DNA of 64,000 bases from Ignavibacteriales bacterium. GTDB taxonomy: Bacteria > Bacteroidota > Ignavibacteria > Ignavibacteriales > Ignavibacteriaceae. Shown in pieces: positions 1-10,251 of this stretch (positions are counted from its first letter, which is position 1; each line of letters opens with the position of its first letter). A model generated the notes under the pieces. That model was not told the DNA's origin, ran no database searches, and was given only the letters and a program-made list of their open reading frames with translations. A program made the translations under genes and the position numbers. The stretch spans positions 372,001-436,000 of the forward strand of contig JADJNX010000003.1 of NCBI GenBank assembly GCA_016714125.1. The letters are read 5' to 3'.

Positions 1-531
1 AGGACCACCAAGGAGTGACTCCCCTATTCCCGCGAGCAAGTCAAGGTCGCCATCACCATCGAGGTCACCCAACTCTGGTTTGGGATCAGAACCAATCAAA
101 GTATTCACTTCAGTGAAGATGGAATCAACTTTTTCCCAAGCCGGCTCTGAAATCGTTCCTTTATTAAAAAAGCATGTGAATCCTCTAAACCCGCCTGTTA
201 CCAAATCAAGGGTTCCATTAGAATCAAGATCCGCAAAAACAGCATATGAATAATAATTTAAGGGATCAAGAATCGGAATTTGAGCTAAATAGGCAGTATC
301 TTCCTCATAAAATGGTATGGCTCCAGAAGAAACATTTTTGTAAAATTTTGATCTGCTCGAGAGGTAACAGAGATTAATATCCATATCACCGTCATTATCA
401 TAATCGACAAAATATGGTGCTGTGAAGTGTTTCATCTCCAAGCCCGTGGGATTGAAAATGCCTTCTATTTTTTCCCAATTTTGGGCATTTAATGAATTAA
501 CTAATAATAGTGCAAAAAGAATGTATTTCAT
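1..531 (-). CDS. Secreted VCBS/FG-GAP repeat protein (3' end beyond window)
   Basis: The frame is open from an ATG at 531 down to base 1, giving 177 codons with no stop, so the C-terminus lies outside the window. Residues 1-17 form a signal peptide (MKYILFALLLVNSLNAQ). Three acidic calcium-type loops of the DxDxDGxxD kind start near residues 43, 101 and 156, spaced 55-60 residues apart. These are the hallmark of FG-GAP/VCBS repeats that build extracellular beta-propellers. Family knowledge suggests a surface or secreted protein of this phylum, possibly with a T9SS sorting domain at the missing end. Substrate or partner is unknown. Confidence 0.8.
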   Translation of the reverse strand, partial: MKYILFALLLVNSLNAQNWEKIEGIFNPTGLEMKHFTAPYFVDYDNDGDMDINLCYLSSRSKFYKNVSSGAIPFYEEDTAYLAQIPILDPLNYYSYAVFADLDSNGTLDLVTGGFRGFTCFFNKGTISEPAWEKVDSIFTEVNTLIGSDPKPELGDLDGDGDLDLLAGIGESLLGGP

Positions 532-786
532 GATATTTCATCATTATTTGTTGTAATCCGGTTTTATTATCCGGCTTGTTTTTTTCGATTAGACAGCAGG
601 TTGGAGAGAGAAAAGAGAAGAACCCCGCAACCTTGTCGCTGCAGAAAATTTTTTTTTCCTTGTATCTAATATATCACATTGATATTAAAACTATTTTTTG
701 TAAATTTTGGACATAATAGTAATAAAAAGCGCGACAGCAGACAGCAGTAAATAAAAAGTGGTGAAAACAATCAAAAGAGGCGGGAA

Positions 787-1143
787 ATGTTGGAAATTAA
801 TGGTAAAGATACACCAGCGGGTAGGTTGAGACATTTTGCTCATATGAAGTATGGGAGCATAAAAGCACTGGCAGCAGCCATGGGAGTTTCTCCAAGTACA
901 CTATCACAATACACAACGGGAAAATGTATTCCCGGGAATCTGATGCAAGATAGATTAAGAAGCTTGGGGTGTGATATTGAGTGGCTGATCACGGGAAGCT
1001 CTGTGACACACGAAATTAAAAAGATGAGAAGAGAATTTGCACTCCTCATGAAGGAGTATCGGGCTTTCCAGCAAAGACTCTCTAAGGTGGAAGAGAAAAT
1101 CTTGAATTTGAATGGAAAAGTAAAAAACAACGGTTTTGGGTAA
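787..1143 (+). CDS. Small helix-turn-helix DNA-binding protein (XRE / CI-repressor like)
   Basis: This 118-residue protein has an N-terminal helix-turn-helix at about residues 23-45 (SIKALAAAMGVSPSTLSQY) followed by a stretch ending in DIEWLITG, as in the N-terminal domain of phage CI-type repressors. Residues 75-110 are charged and heptad-like, probably a coiled coil for oligomerisation. A GAGG ribosome-binding site lies 7 bases upstream. It stands alone, 256 bases after the start of a divergent secreted-protein gene, and no phage genes are nearby. The target is unknown; autoregulation or control of the neighbouring secreted genes is only a guess. Confidence 0.7.
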   Translation: MLEINGKDTPAGRLRHFAHMKYGSIKALAAAMGVSPSTLSQYTTGKCIPGNLMQDRLRSLGCDIEWLITGSSVTHEIKKMRREFALLMKEYRAFQQRLSKVEEKILNLNGKVKNNGFG

Positions 1144-1163
1144 ATTTGCTTGTCCTTTCACTT

Positions 1164-1181
1164 GGGTAACTAATATTACCC
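1164..1181. repeat. Short inverted repeat GGGTAA-N6-TTACCC
   Basis: A perfect 6-bp arm repeat separated by 6 bases lies 20 bases after the HTH gene stop and 110 bases before the next gene. It could be an operator or a weak terminator. No T-run typical of intrinsic terminators follows. Confidence 0.3.
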
Positions 1182-1291
1182 TTCCTTAATATTTATCTTT
1201 TTAGGAAATTGTTACAATTTTCGACGAATAATTATGCTGTTTTAATAGAGAATCTTATACCCTTTAGATATAAACTACCCAAGGAGCATTA

Positions 1292-2692
1292 ATGCGAAAT
1301 ATCCTTTTCATCACTATTTTAATAATTTTATTTTCATCAAATTCACTCCCACAGTGGAAATCTGATCCGGCATCAAATATCCTTATTGCAGACACAACAG
1401 GTTCACAAGTGCTTCCAAAAGCTGTGAAATGCAAAGATGGTTCAAGCTTTGTTACCTGGTTTGACACTCGAAATGGATCGTATGCTTTATATATGCAAAA
1501 AATGAGTGCAAACGGAATTCGTGAATGGGGCGATAATGGCATCCTGATCTCAGATAAACCGCAAAGTTCTTTCATTTCTAACTACTCACTGGAATGTGAC
1601 AAAACAAACAATGCAATTGTGGCATTTACAGATGTTAGAACTGGTAATCAGAGTGTCTTTGCCTATAAGATATCCCCTTTGGGGAAATTTCTTTGGGGAA
1701 ATGAGGGCATTTTGGTCTCAAGTGGGAAAGAAAGTGCCGTTAACCCATCCATTGCAGTTACCGGAGATGGATTTTATGTTATCGCATGGATAACATCGGG
1801 AAATCCTGACAAAATTGAATTACAAAAATCTCTGTTGATGGAACTGGTATGTAGGGCAAAACGACAATTCAGTATAGCTCTAAATCAGGTGAAGGATTTA
1901 CAAATCCAAAGGTGGTCCCCTCTGACAAGGGATCTGTTATTCTGATGCATACCGTAACAACCGGAAATTTTCCTGCACAAAAGGTGAAAATTGCTTCACA
2001 AAAATTTAACTCCAAAGGTGAAATAATGTGGGGTAATGGTGGAAAATGGATTCAGGATATTGGAAATGTAATGATCTACACTCCTCCATTTTTTAGCGGA
2101 GACGGGAAAGATGGTGCTATCGTGGCTTGGCATGACGACCGAAATTCCACCAATATTCAGAGTGCCTGGGTGCAGAGAATCAATTCCAAAGGAGTTTTAG
2201 CCTTCCCTAAAAATGGAGCAGAAGCAGCAACACAGGATGATCTGAATAAATTTAATCCTGTAGCCGGAGTTCTTTCAGAAACAAATGAAGTGGTTGTGAC
2301 ATGGAGAATGACTTCCGCCGGACAGGGTGAAAGTGGTTTGTATTCACAAAAATTAATTCCAAAGGAAAACGGATGTGGGGAGATGATGGTTTAAAATTGC
2401 TACCAGTTGGCTCCGTAAAAATTAATGGGTTTGAAATGGTATCTCTCGCTAAAAATTTGTAATTGGGTATGTTGAATCAAATGCAGTGGGGTTAAACGGC
2501 ACTCTAAATGCGTTGGAGGTTACTTCGGGCGGCAAAACCGGGAAGAATAACCCCATTTCTGTCTCCTCGGTTGAATCACAAAAAAGTAATCTCTTTTTGG
2601 CGCCGGGTGCCGGAGGATCAGTTATTGTAATTTGGGCAGATTCGAGAAAAGACGATAGCGGGATTTATGGACAGATGATTGGTGGTAAATAA
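1292..2692 (+). CDS. Secreted WxDxR-repeat protein, broken by frameshifts
   Basis: A signal peptide (MRNILFITILIILFSSNSLPQ) is followed by recurring blades of about 45 residues built around motifs such as VTWFDTRNG, VAFTDVRTG, VAWHDDRN and VIWADSRKD, each followed by a W-G-xx-G segment. This is typical of secreted beta-propeller-like proteins in this phylum. No C-terminal T9SS domain is present. The reading frame is lost near 1826, 2372 and 2455, each explained by one missing base, and a TAG sits near 1850 where TGG (Trp) would fit the repeat. Restored length is about 467 residues. Whether this is sequence error or a true pseudogene cannot be decided here; the extra stop slightly favours decay. 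Confidence 0.65.
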
Positions 2693-2709
2693 TAGTTTAT
2701 AATTTTTTC

Positions 2710-2743
2710 GGGTTGTTTTGTCAAATAATCGGCGAAACAACCC
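2710..2743. other. Inverted repeat between the secreted-protein gene and tRNA-Ala
   Basis: GGGTTGTTT (2710-2718) and AAACAACCC (2735-2743) can form a 9-bp stem. It lies at the 3' ends of both the plus-strand gene and the minus-strand tRNA, so it may end transcription from either side. The flanking A and T runs are in the reverse order from an ideal intrinsic terminator, so the role is uncertain. Confidence 0.35.
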
Positions 2744-2793
2744 AAAAAATTTTATTTAATTATCACATTCTCATCAAACAAAAAATTGGAAAG

Positions 2794-2866
2794 TGGAGGT
2801 ACGGGGATTCGAACCCCGGGCCTTTTCATTGCGAACGAAACGCTCTACCAACTGAGCTATACCCCC
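2794..2866 (-). tRNA. tRNA-Ala (anticodon CGC)
   Basis: The 73-nt minus-strand sequence folds into a full cloverleaf: 7-bp acceptor stem, GCTC/GAGC D stem, 5-bp anticodon stem with loop TTCGCAA (anticodon CGC, reading GCG), 5-nt variable region, and T arm CGGGG-TTCGAAT-CCCCG. The acceptor stem contains the G3:U70 wobble that marks alanine tRNAs. The discriminator base is A. CCA is not encoded. Confidence 0.95.
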
Positions 2867-2889
2867 AACAATCTGCCATTTTAGTGATG

Positions 2890-3315
2890 CTAATGTGTTC
2901 CGTGACCAGAAGCTTTATCATTAGCAACTGCACTTACTTTTATTTCGCCTGCTCTTTTGAATTTATAGGTCAACTCATATTTTTTCCCTTTTTGAATGTC
3001 CTGGTTTAATTTAATGAGCATTATGTGGTGACTGCCGGGTTTCAATTCAAATGACTTTTTTGCCGGTATTACAATAAAATCCACTTTTCGCATCCCCATA
3101 CTTCCATCTTTTTCGTATGTTTCATGTATTTCAGTTACTTTAGCCAAATTACTGGAGACTGAATATAATGTATCTGCTTTATCAGAATTGTTTTTTATCA
3201 CTGCATAAACAGCTGTGTTCATATCTTTTGATGATGGCCTCACCCAATTATTTGTAACTTCCAGTTTCGGGGCTAAAGTGGCGAGTAATAATATTCCAAT
3301 GATAAGATTCAACAT
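2890..3315 (-). CDS. PCuAC-family periplasmic copper chaperone
   Basis: This 141-residue exported protein has an N-terminal hydrophobic signal (MLNLIIGILLLATLAPKL). It follows the PCuAC/DUF461 pattern: a beta-sandwich with the H(M)x(n)M copper-site region, visible as IHETYEKDGSMGMRKV, then the PGSHHIMLI segment. In characterised members His and Met ligands hold Cu(I) for delivery to cytochrome oxidase. A histidine-rich tail (ASGHGTH) may add a site. It lies 2 bases after the SCO1-type gene on the same strand, a common pairing for building the CuA centre. No oxidase genes are in the window, so the recipient is inferred. Confidence 0.85.
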   Translation of the reverse strand: MLNLIIGILLLATLAPKLEVTNNWVRPSSKDMNTAVYAVIKNNSDKADTLYSVSSNLAKVTEIHETYEKDGSMGMRKVDFIVIPAKKSFELKPGSHHIMLIKLNQDIQKGKKYELTYKFKRAGEIKVSAVANDKASGHGTH

Positions 3316-3317
3316 TT

Positions 3318-3923
3318 TTACCTCAATTTTTTAATGTCGTTTACTATTTCTTCTATGTTTGCTTTACTTCCCGGATATTCTGTCCTTAGGAAACCTCTTT
3401 GATCGATGATTGATATTCTGTCAGTATGAGTGTAAAAATAAGATGCTGAGCCATCGATCATGGTTGTATCACCAGTCACTGCAACAATTCGCATAACACT
3501 CATTAGTGAATCTATCTCTTTACGCGGTCCGGTCAAGAATCTGAAATTCTTTTCGTCAATTTCCCTCAAGGCTGAGAATTTTTTGAGCAGTTTTACGCTG
3601 TCACGTTCGGGATCGAATGTAATCGCTAGAAATTCCACTCCTTCGATCCCCTCTTTTTTAAGTTCCTTTTGAACTAACTGCATGTTATTGACTGTTAAAG
3701 GACATATATCAGGGCAGTGCGTAAAGATAAATCCAACAACAATTAATTTTCCTTTTTGATCTGATGTAAATTTAACGGTTTTTCCATCCTGATCGGAGAG
3801 AGTGAACGAAAAACCCTGAAGATTTTCATTCAATTCAAAATCACTCTTGCATCCTGATAACGATATCAGTAAGAGTAAAGGGATGGATATTTGCAAATGG
3901 AAAAATATTTTTAGAATTTTCAT
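3318..3923 (-). CDS. SCO1/SenC-family copper-delivery lipoprotein
   Basis: A thioredoxin-fold SCO protein of about 201 residues. The copper-binding CPDICP motif lies after the VGFIFTHC strand and the conserved distal His is in FYTHTDR, so all three Cu ligands (2 Cys, 1 His) are present. The N-terminus is a lipoprotein signal with lipobox LSGC. I chose the ATG at 3923, which begins MKILKIFF, because the frame further upstream has only a TTG and adds a basic extension unlike a signal peptide. SCO proteins metallate or reduce the CuA site of cytochrome c oxidase. It is the first gene of a two-gene unit with the PCuAC chaperone. Confidence 0.9.
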   Translation of the reverse strand: MKILKIFFHLQISIPLLLLISLSGCKSDFELNENLQGFSFTLSDQDGKTVKFTSDQKGKLIVVGFIFTHCPDICPLTVNNMQLVQKELKKEGIEGVEFLAITFDPERDSVKLLKKFSALREIDEKNFRFLTGPRKEIDSLMSVMRIVAVTGDTTMIDGSASYFYTHTDRISIIDQRGFLRTEYPGSKANIEEIVNDIKKLR

Positions 3924-4080
3924 TCCAAAATATCTTATTTTTTTTGCTTTAATTTTGTGCAAAAAGAGATATATTTGCCAAAATTTAAGCTAATTATAAA
4001 GTGTTAACTGTTTTTAAAAAAAATGAATTTATATTGAAGATTCGAATTTTCCCATTTATAATAATCAGGCAATCAAAACT

Positions 4081-6556
4081 ATGAATAATCAATGGCATGC
4101 CTTCAAAATTGACGATACTCTTAGAAAATTAAACACCAGCCAGATGGGGCTTACCGCTTCGGAGGTGGCAGACCGTCAAACCAAATATGGTTTCAATGAA
4201 ATAGAAGAAAAAGCAGGGATATCTCCCTTTGTTCTCTTCCTTTCTCAATTTAAAAGTTTACTAATTGTCATTCTTTTTGCTGCAGCCATGGTTTCCCTGG
4301 TATTGGGCAAACTTCCTGAAGCAATTTCAATTATGACCATAGTAATCTTTGCCGGGGTTTTGGGCTTTATACAGGAGTTTAGAGCCGGGAAAGCGTTAGC
4401 TTCCTTAAAGAAAATGGCTGCACCTCTCGCAATTGTATTACGGGATGGGAAAGAGCAGGAGATTCCTTCAAGAGAGTTGGTCCCTGGTGATATTATAAAA
4501 ATTGCTATGGGCGCAAAGGTACCTGCTGACGCAAGAATTTTAAAGTCTGCTAATCTAAAAGTTGAGGAAGCAGCCTTGACTGTGAATTGACAACTGAAAG
4601 AGTGATGGACATCTTTATTTGGGGTGTTGCCCTTGCAGTAGCTGTTATTCCTGAAGCTCTTCCGGCAGTTGTCACCATCTCCCTCGCCCTCGGAGTGAGA
4701 AGAATGGTGAAAAGAAAAGCTCTCGTAAGAAAACTTCCTGCAGTGGAAACACTGGGTGCTACCAATATTATCTGCTCAGATAAAACAGGAACTCTTACTC
4801 AAGACGCCATGACTATAAAAAAGATGTATGCTGGCGATACAGTTTATTCGGTCACAGGAAATGGTTACACACCTGAAGGAAAAATTTTCTCAGGCGAAAA
4901 TGAAGTGACAGAAATGCCCGATCAGTTAAAACAACTTTTGATTAGCGGTAGTCTCTGCAACGATACAAAACTTATAAAGGAAGATGGTGAATGGACTATC
5001 CTTGGCGATCCAACCGAAGGTGCCATCGTAGTTGTCTCAGAGAAAGCCGGTATTAAAAATGCTGACCTAAAAAAAGAGAATCCCCGACTTTATGAAATCC
5101 CATTCTCATCTGACACCAAAAAGATGACAACTGTCAACAAAATGGATGATGATCTTATTGTCTCTTCAAAGGGTGCACTTGAAATGCTGCTTGAAGCTTG
5201 TAAGTCAATCTATACTTCTACCGGTATCAGGGACATTACCGATGCAGATGTGGAAGAAATTAACAAACATTATGCTGCGTTTGCTTCAGATGCTTTAAGA
5301 GTTCTTACAATCTGCGGTAAAAGAATGCAGATGGATATCGACTCCTTTAAGATCATTGCCGAAGAGGCAAATGAAAAGGAGAGTGTAAGACAGGATCTCA
5401 TGAAAATCATCGAGACTGATCTTATTTTTATGGTCTGGTTGGTATGTTTGATCCCCCTCGCGAAGAGGTTAAAGCTGCAATCAAGATATGCGATACAGCA
5501 GGTATCAGGCCAATCATGATCACAGGCGACCATAAAGATACTGCTGTAGCGGTTGCAAAAGAACTTGGTATCCTGAAGCATGGTGGTGCACTTTCAGGTC
5601 AGGAGTTGGATAAACTCACGGATGAAGAATTTTTCGATAGTGTTGAAAACACCGATGTTTATGCACGTATCTCCCCAGCCCACAAGTTAAAGATTGTTGA
5701 TGTTCTCATGAAAAAAGGGAATATCGTTGCAATGACTGGAGACGGGGTAAATGACGCACCGTCGCTTAAAAAAGCGAATATTGGTGTTGCGATGGGTATC
5801 ACGGGAACAGATGTGAGCAAAGAAGCTGCCGATATGATCCTGACAGATGACAATTTTTCATCAATTGTCGCAGCTATCGAAGAAGGCAGAAGTATCTTCG
5901 AAAACATTAGAAAATATCTTGTTTACCTTCTAAGTGGTAATATGGGTACTGTGTTTGGTATTCTGTTCGTCTTTTTCCTCGGATATGACTCGCTTCCAAT
6001 AAATGCTGTTCAGATACTTTTTATAAACTTTATCATGGATGGTCTTGTAGCGATTGCTCTGGGAGTGGAACCTCCTGAGCCCGGTATCATGGACAGGAAA
6101 CCGAGAAATACAAAAGAAGGAATATTAAACAGACCTTCTCTAATAACTACAGGTATTCTGAGTTTATGGATATCTATTATCACAACTGCAGCTTATGTAT
6201 ATTCTATGGAATACGGTCATGTTGTTGGAGCAAGTCCTGAGGCAATTGAAAGAGAAGCATCCACAGTCTTTTTTATTACCCTACTTGCTGCAAGATTCTT
6301 CAACGGTTTTAATTGCAGATCACTTACCAGATCAGTTTTTGGAATCCCGTTTTTCAGCAACGTCACACTGATTTTAAGCATTCTCGCTTCATTGGGTATT
6401 ATTGCGGTAATATTTGGAATTGAACCTCTGAGAGTGGCTTTCCATTTAGCACCTATTACACAAGGTGAGATCATCACCGCGGCAATAACCTCTTCATCAG
6501 TTTTGGTATTTGCAGAGCTCTTGAAGGTCTTTAGGAAAGGTAAAATGAATTCTTAA
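4081..6556 (+). CDS. P-type cation ATPase (Ca2+-type, IIA-like), frameshifted with an internal deletion
   Basis: The domain order is an N-terminal cation-ATPase domain, M1-M2, a partial actuator domain, M4 with PEALP, the phosphorylation loop DKTGT (near 4779), the ATP-binding domain, TGDGVND (near 5738), and M5-M10. M4 PEALP and M6 NFIMDGLVA resemble Ca2+ pumps of the SERCA/PMR1 branch, which export Ca2+ from the cytoplasm. Two single-base losses break the frame: a G near 4580 (restoring LTGE) and a G near 5434 (restoring GLVGMFDPP). After the first repair, LTGE runs in frame straight into LTTERVMDIF just before M4. Some 110 residues of the actuator domain and M3 that the family has are therefore missing. 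Without the loop after TGES the pump would not cycle. Confidence 0.85.
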
Positions 6557-6571
6557 TCGTTGATTAAGAAT
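6549..6571. other. Perfect hairpin at convergent gene ends
   Basis: ATTCTTAATC-GTT-GATTAAGAAT forms a perfect 10-bp stem with a 3-base loop. It overlaps the ATPase stop codon and lies 8 bases before the end of the convergent DUF4837 gene. It is a plausible shared transcription-end or mRNA-protecting structure but lacks a strong T-run. Confidence 0.4.
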
Positions 6572-6578
6572 GAATAAA

Positions 6579-7583
6579 TTATCTATCATAATTTAAAAAG
6601 TTTTCGAGCCGGAGCAGGTTCAAAGTTTTGGATCTGCCCGGTGAGTATATTCCTGCCTCAATGTAAAATAATCCTTTTCTACTCTCCACTAATTTCCCGG
6701 AATAAAATCCTGACATCGGGTATGGTTTTGTAATCCATTCTCCCCTGAATCTTAATCCATCTGTATCAATCATAACAGCCGATGGTGTCTCCATCGTGGA
6801 ACCATCAGTAAATTGTATTAATTGGGATAGCATGTTGGTGCGTTGTTGTCTAAATTCTATTTCATTTTTTGGAGATTCCAAGGAATCGGTTAAAGGCGAA
6901 ATGGTAATCCATTCTTCAGTTTTGGTGCCGACTCCCCTTCTTATTAGAAATGAAGAATTATTATTTTTCATTGGAGTTAATTCGAACCCCACAGGGATGC
7001 GGATTGAGATGCCCAGACTATCAAACAATGTTTGGGAAAGCTCTTCGTTGTAATTCTCAACCTGCTCCTGCCTGATCGATCTTATAGAAGATTGAACCAT
7101 TTTATCTACCAGTTGAGAAAGTGTATTAAGATATTTTTTGGGGTCAGGTTTGTTTCCACTTATTAAAATAATATAGACTTTCTGTCCCTGATAAAACAAG
7201 TCGTTTTTTACAAGGGTAATTGGATTGTCGGATGAAGCCACAGATTTAAGAAATTGAGGATCAAACAACTCGGCAAATGTGGAATTAAAAAGTGGTGAGC
7301 CTGATTCCAGAATTAACAGAAGATTTTTGCTTCGAGGAATTTTCCCTTGAACTGTTCCCTGAAAAGAAACCCGCTCGAAAAAAGGTTCATTGAAACCCTG
7401 AACCCTGAATTTCACAATTGAAGATTCTATTTGATCAACTGTAAAAAGGTTTATACTGGAATCGAGAATAACATCAAGTTCCGTAACAGAACCAATCGAA
7501 TCAGGTCTGTTTTCAGTACAATTGGTCAAAAAAGGAAAGAAAAGAAGAAGGAGAATTAAGGGGATTTTATTACTGAGGGACAT
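6579..7583 (-). CDS. DUF4837-like lipoprotein
   Basis: A 334-residue protein with a lipoprotein signal peptide ending in the lipobox LTNC near residue 22. The rest is soluble, with two similar halves. The second half begins with the motif IPVGFEL and contains the WITKPYPMSGFYSG and FYIEAGIYSPGR segments, which I associate with DUF4837 lipoproteins of the Bacteroidota. The function of that family is unknown. It is the last gene of the greA-to-ftsH operon, and its start overlaps the preceding kinase-like gene by 14 bases, implying translational coupling. Confidence 0.65.
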   Translation of the reverse strand: MSLSNKIPLILLLLFFPFLTNCTENRPDSIGSVTELDVILDSSINLFTVDQIESSIVKFRVQGFNEPFFERVSFQGTVQGKIPRSKNLLLILESGSPLFNSTFAELFDPQFLKSVASSDNPITLVKNDLFYQGQKVYIILISGNKPDPKKYLNTLSQLVDKMVQSSIRSIRQEQVENYNEELSQTLFDSLGISIRIPVGFELTPMKNNNSSFLIRRGVGTKTEEWITISPLTDSLESPKNEIEFRQQRTNMLSQLIQFTDGSTMETPSAVMIDTDGLRFRGEWITKPYPMSGFYSGKLVESRKGLFYIEAGIYSPGRSKTLNLLRLENFLNYDR

Positions 7584-8238
7584 TCTTGAAAACCAAATCG
7601 AGATTTGGAAAGAAACACGTGTAGAGAAGCCATAACACGGTCCCAGACGAGAGTGGAATGGCTATGTTATCATCCAGCCACCCTGATGCATAATTCTCAA
7701 CTATGGCGGCTACAAAACCGCTAAAGATGATCAGGCCAATTTCCAGACCGGTATCGGTAAATTTGGGTGTTAACAAAGCGATGATTATGGTACTGATAAA
7801 AAAAGCACCGGTACCCTCGAGACTTTTTTTGAGGAATGGAGTTTTACCCCATTTCCGTCCGATGAGTGCGGCAACTGTATCACCAATTATAAGGAAAAAG
7901 AGAGATATTATCGCAATCCCTTTTGGAAATATAATGATACAGAGGATTGCGGCTCCAAGAAGCCAGGTTGCACCGGACAATTGTTTTTTTGATGAATCAA
8001 GTTCATGTTCTCGAAATATCGAACCAAGAAAACGGTAAATAAACTTCCCAAATACAGGACTTGCAAATCTGCCAATATCAATGATTACGGAGACCAACAA
8101 TACCCCTGAAAGGAGGAGCAGACCCACTGATTTGGGGATAAAGTAGTAAATGATTGGAATAGCAAGACTACAAATATGGACCATCTTACGAAGGATCTCA
8201 AATTTGTAGTCTATCTGGTTATAATGCCTATTGTTCAT
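7570..8238 (-). CDS. Polyprenol/dolichol-kinase-like membrane protein (CTP-transferase family)
   Basis: A 222-residue integral membrane protein with about six to seven hydrophobic helices. It opens with RKMVHI, carries IIGDTVAALIGRKWGKT near the middle and KSLEGT shortly after. This is the GD(xx)A(xx)G...K(S)xEG signature of the SEC59/dolichol kinase and CdsA-like CTP-transferase family. Members transfer phosphate from CTP to a membrane lipid alcohol (polyprenol, phytol or diacylglycerol), and the exact substrate cannot be told from sequence. It overlaps the end of ftsH by 11 bases and the next gene by 14, so it is translated as part of the operon. Confidence 0.8.
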   Translation of the reverse strand: MNNRHYNQIDYKFEILRKMVHICSLAIPIIYYFIPKSVGLLLLSGVLLVSVIIDIGRFASPVFGKFIYRFLGSIFREHELDSSKKQLSGATWLLGAAILCIIIFPKGIAIISLFFLIIGDTVAALIGRKWGKTPFLKKSLEGTGAFFISTIIIALLTPKFTDTGLEIGLIIFSGFVAAIVENYASGWLDDNIAIPLSSGTVLWLLYTCFFPNLDLVFKNVPQ

Positions 8239-10236
8239 TCGAAGAATTAGGAACAGAATCTCTGTTCTTCAATAATTCTTTTACATGCTCAGGAACATCA
8301 TCCTTGCTACCGTTTTTAGGAATTGGGGGTAACTCCTCACCGCGCATAATCTTGTTGATTTCCTCAGAGTCAAGAATTTCTCTTTCCAAAAGTTCAGCAG
8401 AGAGTTTATGAAGCATTTCCATATTATCTTCGAGAATTTTGATCGCTCTCACCATGCATGCGTTCATGATAAATTTAACTTCTTCGTCGATCTCAATAGC
8501 AGTTTTTTCGCTGTAATCCCTGTGCTGCTGAATTTCTTTGCCCAGGAATATCTCCTCATGTTTTGTTCCATAATTCAACGGACCAAGTTTTTCACTCATA
8601 CCCCATTCACACACCATTTTACGTGCAAGATTTGTAGCTCTTTCGATGTCATTACCAGCACCGGTAGTGTAATGGTTAAAAATCAATTTTTCGGCAGCTC
8701 TTCCACCAAGTGCGTAAGTTATTACCGCTTCAAGATATGATTTGGAATATGTATGTTTTTCATCCACAGGGAGGTAACTGGTAACACCAAGTGCTCTTCC
8801 TCTTGGAATGATGGTCACTTTGTGGACTGGATCAGCTTCAGGAAGCATTCTAGCAACAAGAACATGCCCAATTTCATGATAAGATGTGGTTTTCTTTTCA
8901 GCGTCGGAAATGATCATACTTTTCCGCTCCATACCCATCATTACCTTGTCTTTGGCTTCCTCAAAGTCATTCATGTCAACTTGTGTTTTGTCTTTTCTCG
9001 CTGCAAGTAACGAAGCTTCGTTGACCAGATTCGCAAGATCTGCACCTGAAAGACCGGGAGTACCTTTTGCAAGTACTTTAAGATCAACACCAGGGCAAGA
9101 GGGGTATTTTTTGTATGTACCCTAAGAATACCTTCTCTACCCTGAACATCAGGTCTGTCAACGACGATTTGTCTGTCAAATCTACCGGGACGAAGAAGCG
9201 CCGGATCGAGTACATCGGGTCTGTTTGTGGCAGCAATGATTATTACACCACTATTCTGTTCAAAACCGTCCATCTCAACGAGTAGCTGATTAAGGGTTTG
9301 TTCCCTTTCATCGTGTCCTCCACCAAGACCGGCACCACGGTGCCTCCCAACAGCATCAATTTCATCAATAAATATGATACAAGGCGCACTTTTTTTGCCC
9401 TGATCAAACAAATCTCTTACTCTGCTGGCTCCAACACCAACAAACATTTCAACAAAATCAGCTCCTGAAATTGAGAAAAATGGTACACCTGCTTCGCCGG
9501 CTACAGCTCTGGCAAGGAGAGTTTTACCCGTTCCCGGAGGTCCTAAAAGAAGAACTCCTCTCGGAATCTTACCACCAAGTTTCTGAAATTTGCTCGGTTC
9601 TTTAAGAAATTCAATTACTTCCTGAAGTTCAACTTTGGCTTCATCCGCACCGGCAACATTTTTAAATGTCACTCTATTATTGGTTTGGTTGATCAATTTG
9701 GCCTTACTTTTACCAAAATTGAAAATACCTCTTTGACCACCACCACCACCACCTTGCATTTTCCTCATAAAGAAGAACCAAAGGGCGATAATAAGTATCC
9801 ATGGGATCATGCTGATAAGCAGAGTCATGAAGTTGTTGGATTGCTGATTATATGTGAGATCGATTCCCATCGCATCCCATTTCTTCTTTTCGTTTTCCAT
9901 ATCGGGTTCTGATATGTTAACCGCAATCTTATCAGTCTCTACTTTTTTACCTTCAATAGTAACATTTCGTTTTTCTCTAAGTTCACCCTGAAGGGTATGA
10001 ACTTTAGAGTCAGTCATATTTACTACAGCTGAAGAGATGAGACTGTCTTCCAGAAGTTTTTCATATTCATAATAAGGGATTTCGGTGTAAGTGGCTTGTT
10101 CGCCTCTAAAAAGCTGCATGGCAATTACAGCAGCTATGATTACAATACCCCAGGTAAAGACAACCTTCATTATCTTGGTCCAGTCGAAATTGTCCTCGGG
10201 TCTGTTATTCCCTTTATTACTGTTTTTTTGATCCAT
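8228..10236 (-). CDS. ftsH: ATP-dependent zinc metalloprotease FtsH (one frameshift)
   Basis: A membrane-anchored AAA+ protease that degrades damaged and regulatory membrane proteins. Restored length is about 669 residues, normal for FtsH. Features in order are TM helices near 27-44 and 137-158 flanking a periplasmic domain, Walker A GPPGTGKT at 232-239, Walker B IIFIDEIDAVG, the second region of homology ATNRPDVLDPALLRPGRFD, and the zinc-binding HEIGH near 454. One base is missing near 9094, where CTTGACCCT reads CTTGCCCT on the coding strand, splitting the gene after HTKNTPL. FtsH is usually essential, so a sequence error is more likely than a real break. It lies 15 bases after hpt, the classic tilS-hpt-ftsH order. 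Confidence 0.95.
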
Positions 10237-10251
10237 TTTTATCGTTTATCC

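Noticed and set aside
787..1143. Prophage or mobile-element remnant around the CI-like HTH gene
   Set aside because: No integrase, phage structural gene or attachment-site repeat is nearby, and the neighbours are ordinary secreted-protein genes.
3954..3977. Bacteroidetes-type promoter for the ATPase (TATATTTG at 3970)
   Set aside because: The nearest TTTG boxes are 12 or 23 bases away, outside the usual 19-21 base spacing, so the match is not convincing.
4560..4640. Transposon insertion or excision scar in the ATPase
   Set aside because: There is no transposase, no terminal inverted repeat and only a 5-base word repeated near the join.
8971..10236. Programmed frameshifting in ftsH as an explanation for the split frame
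   Set aside because: The break is a simple missing base in GACCCT with no slippery heptamer, and many unrelated genes show the same kind of break.
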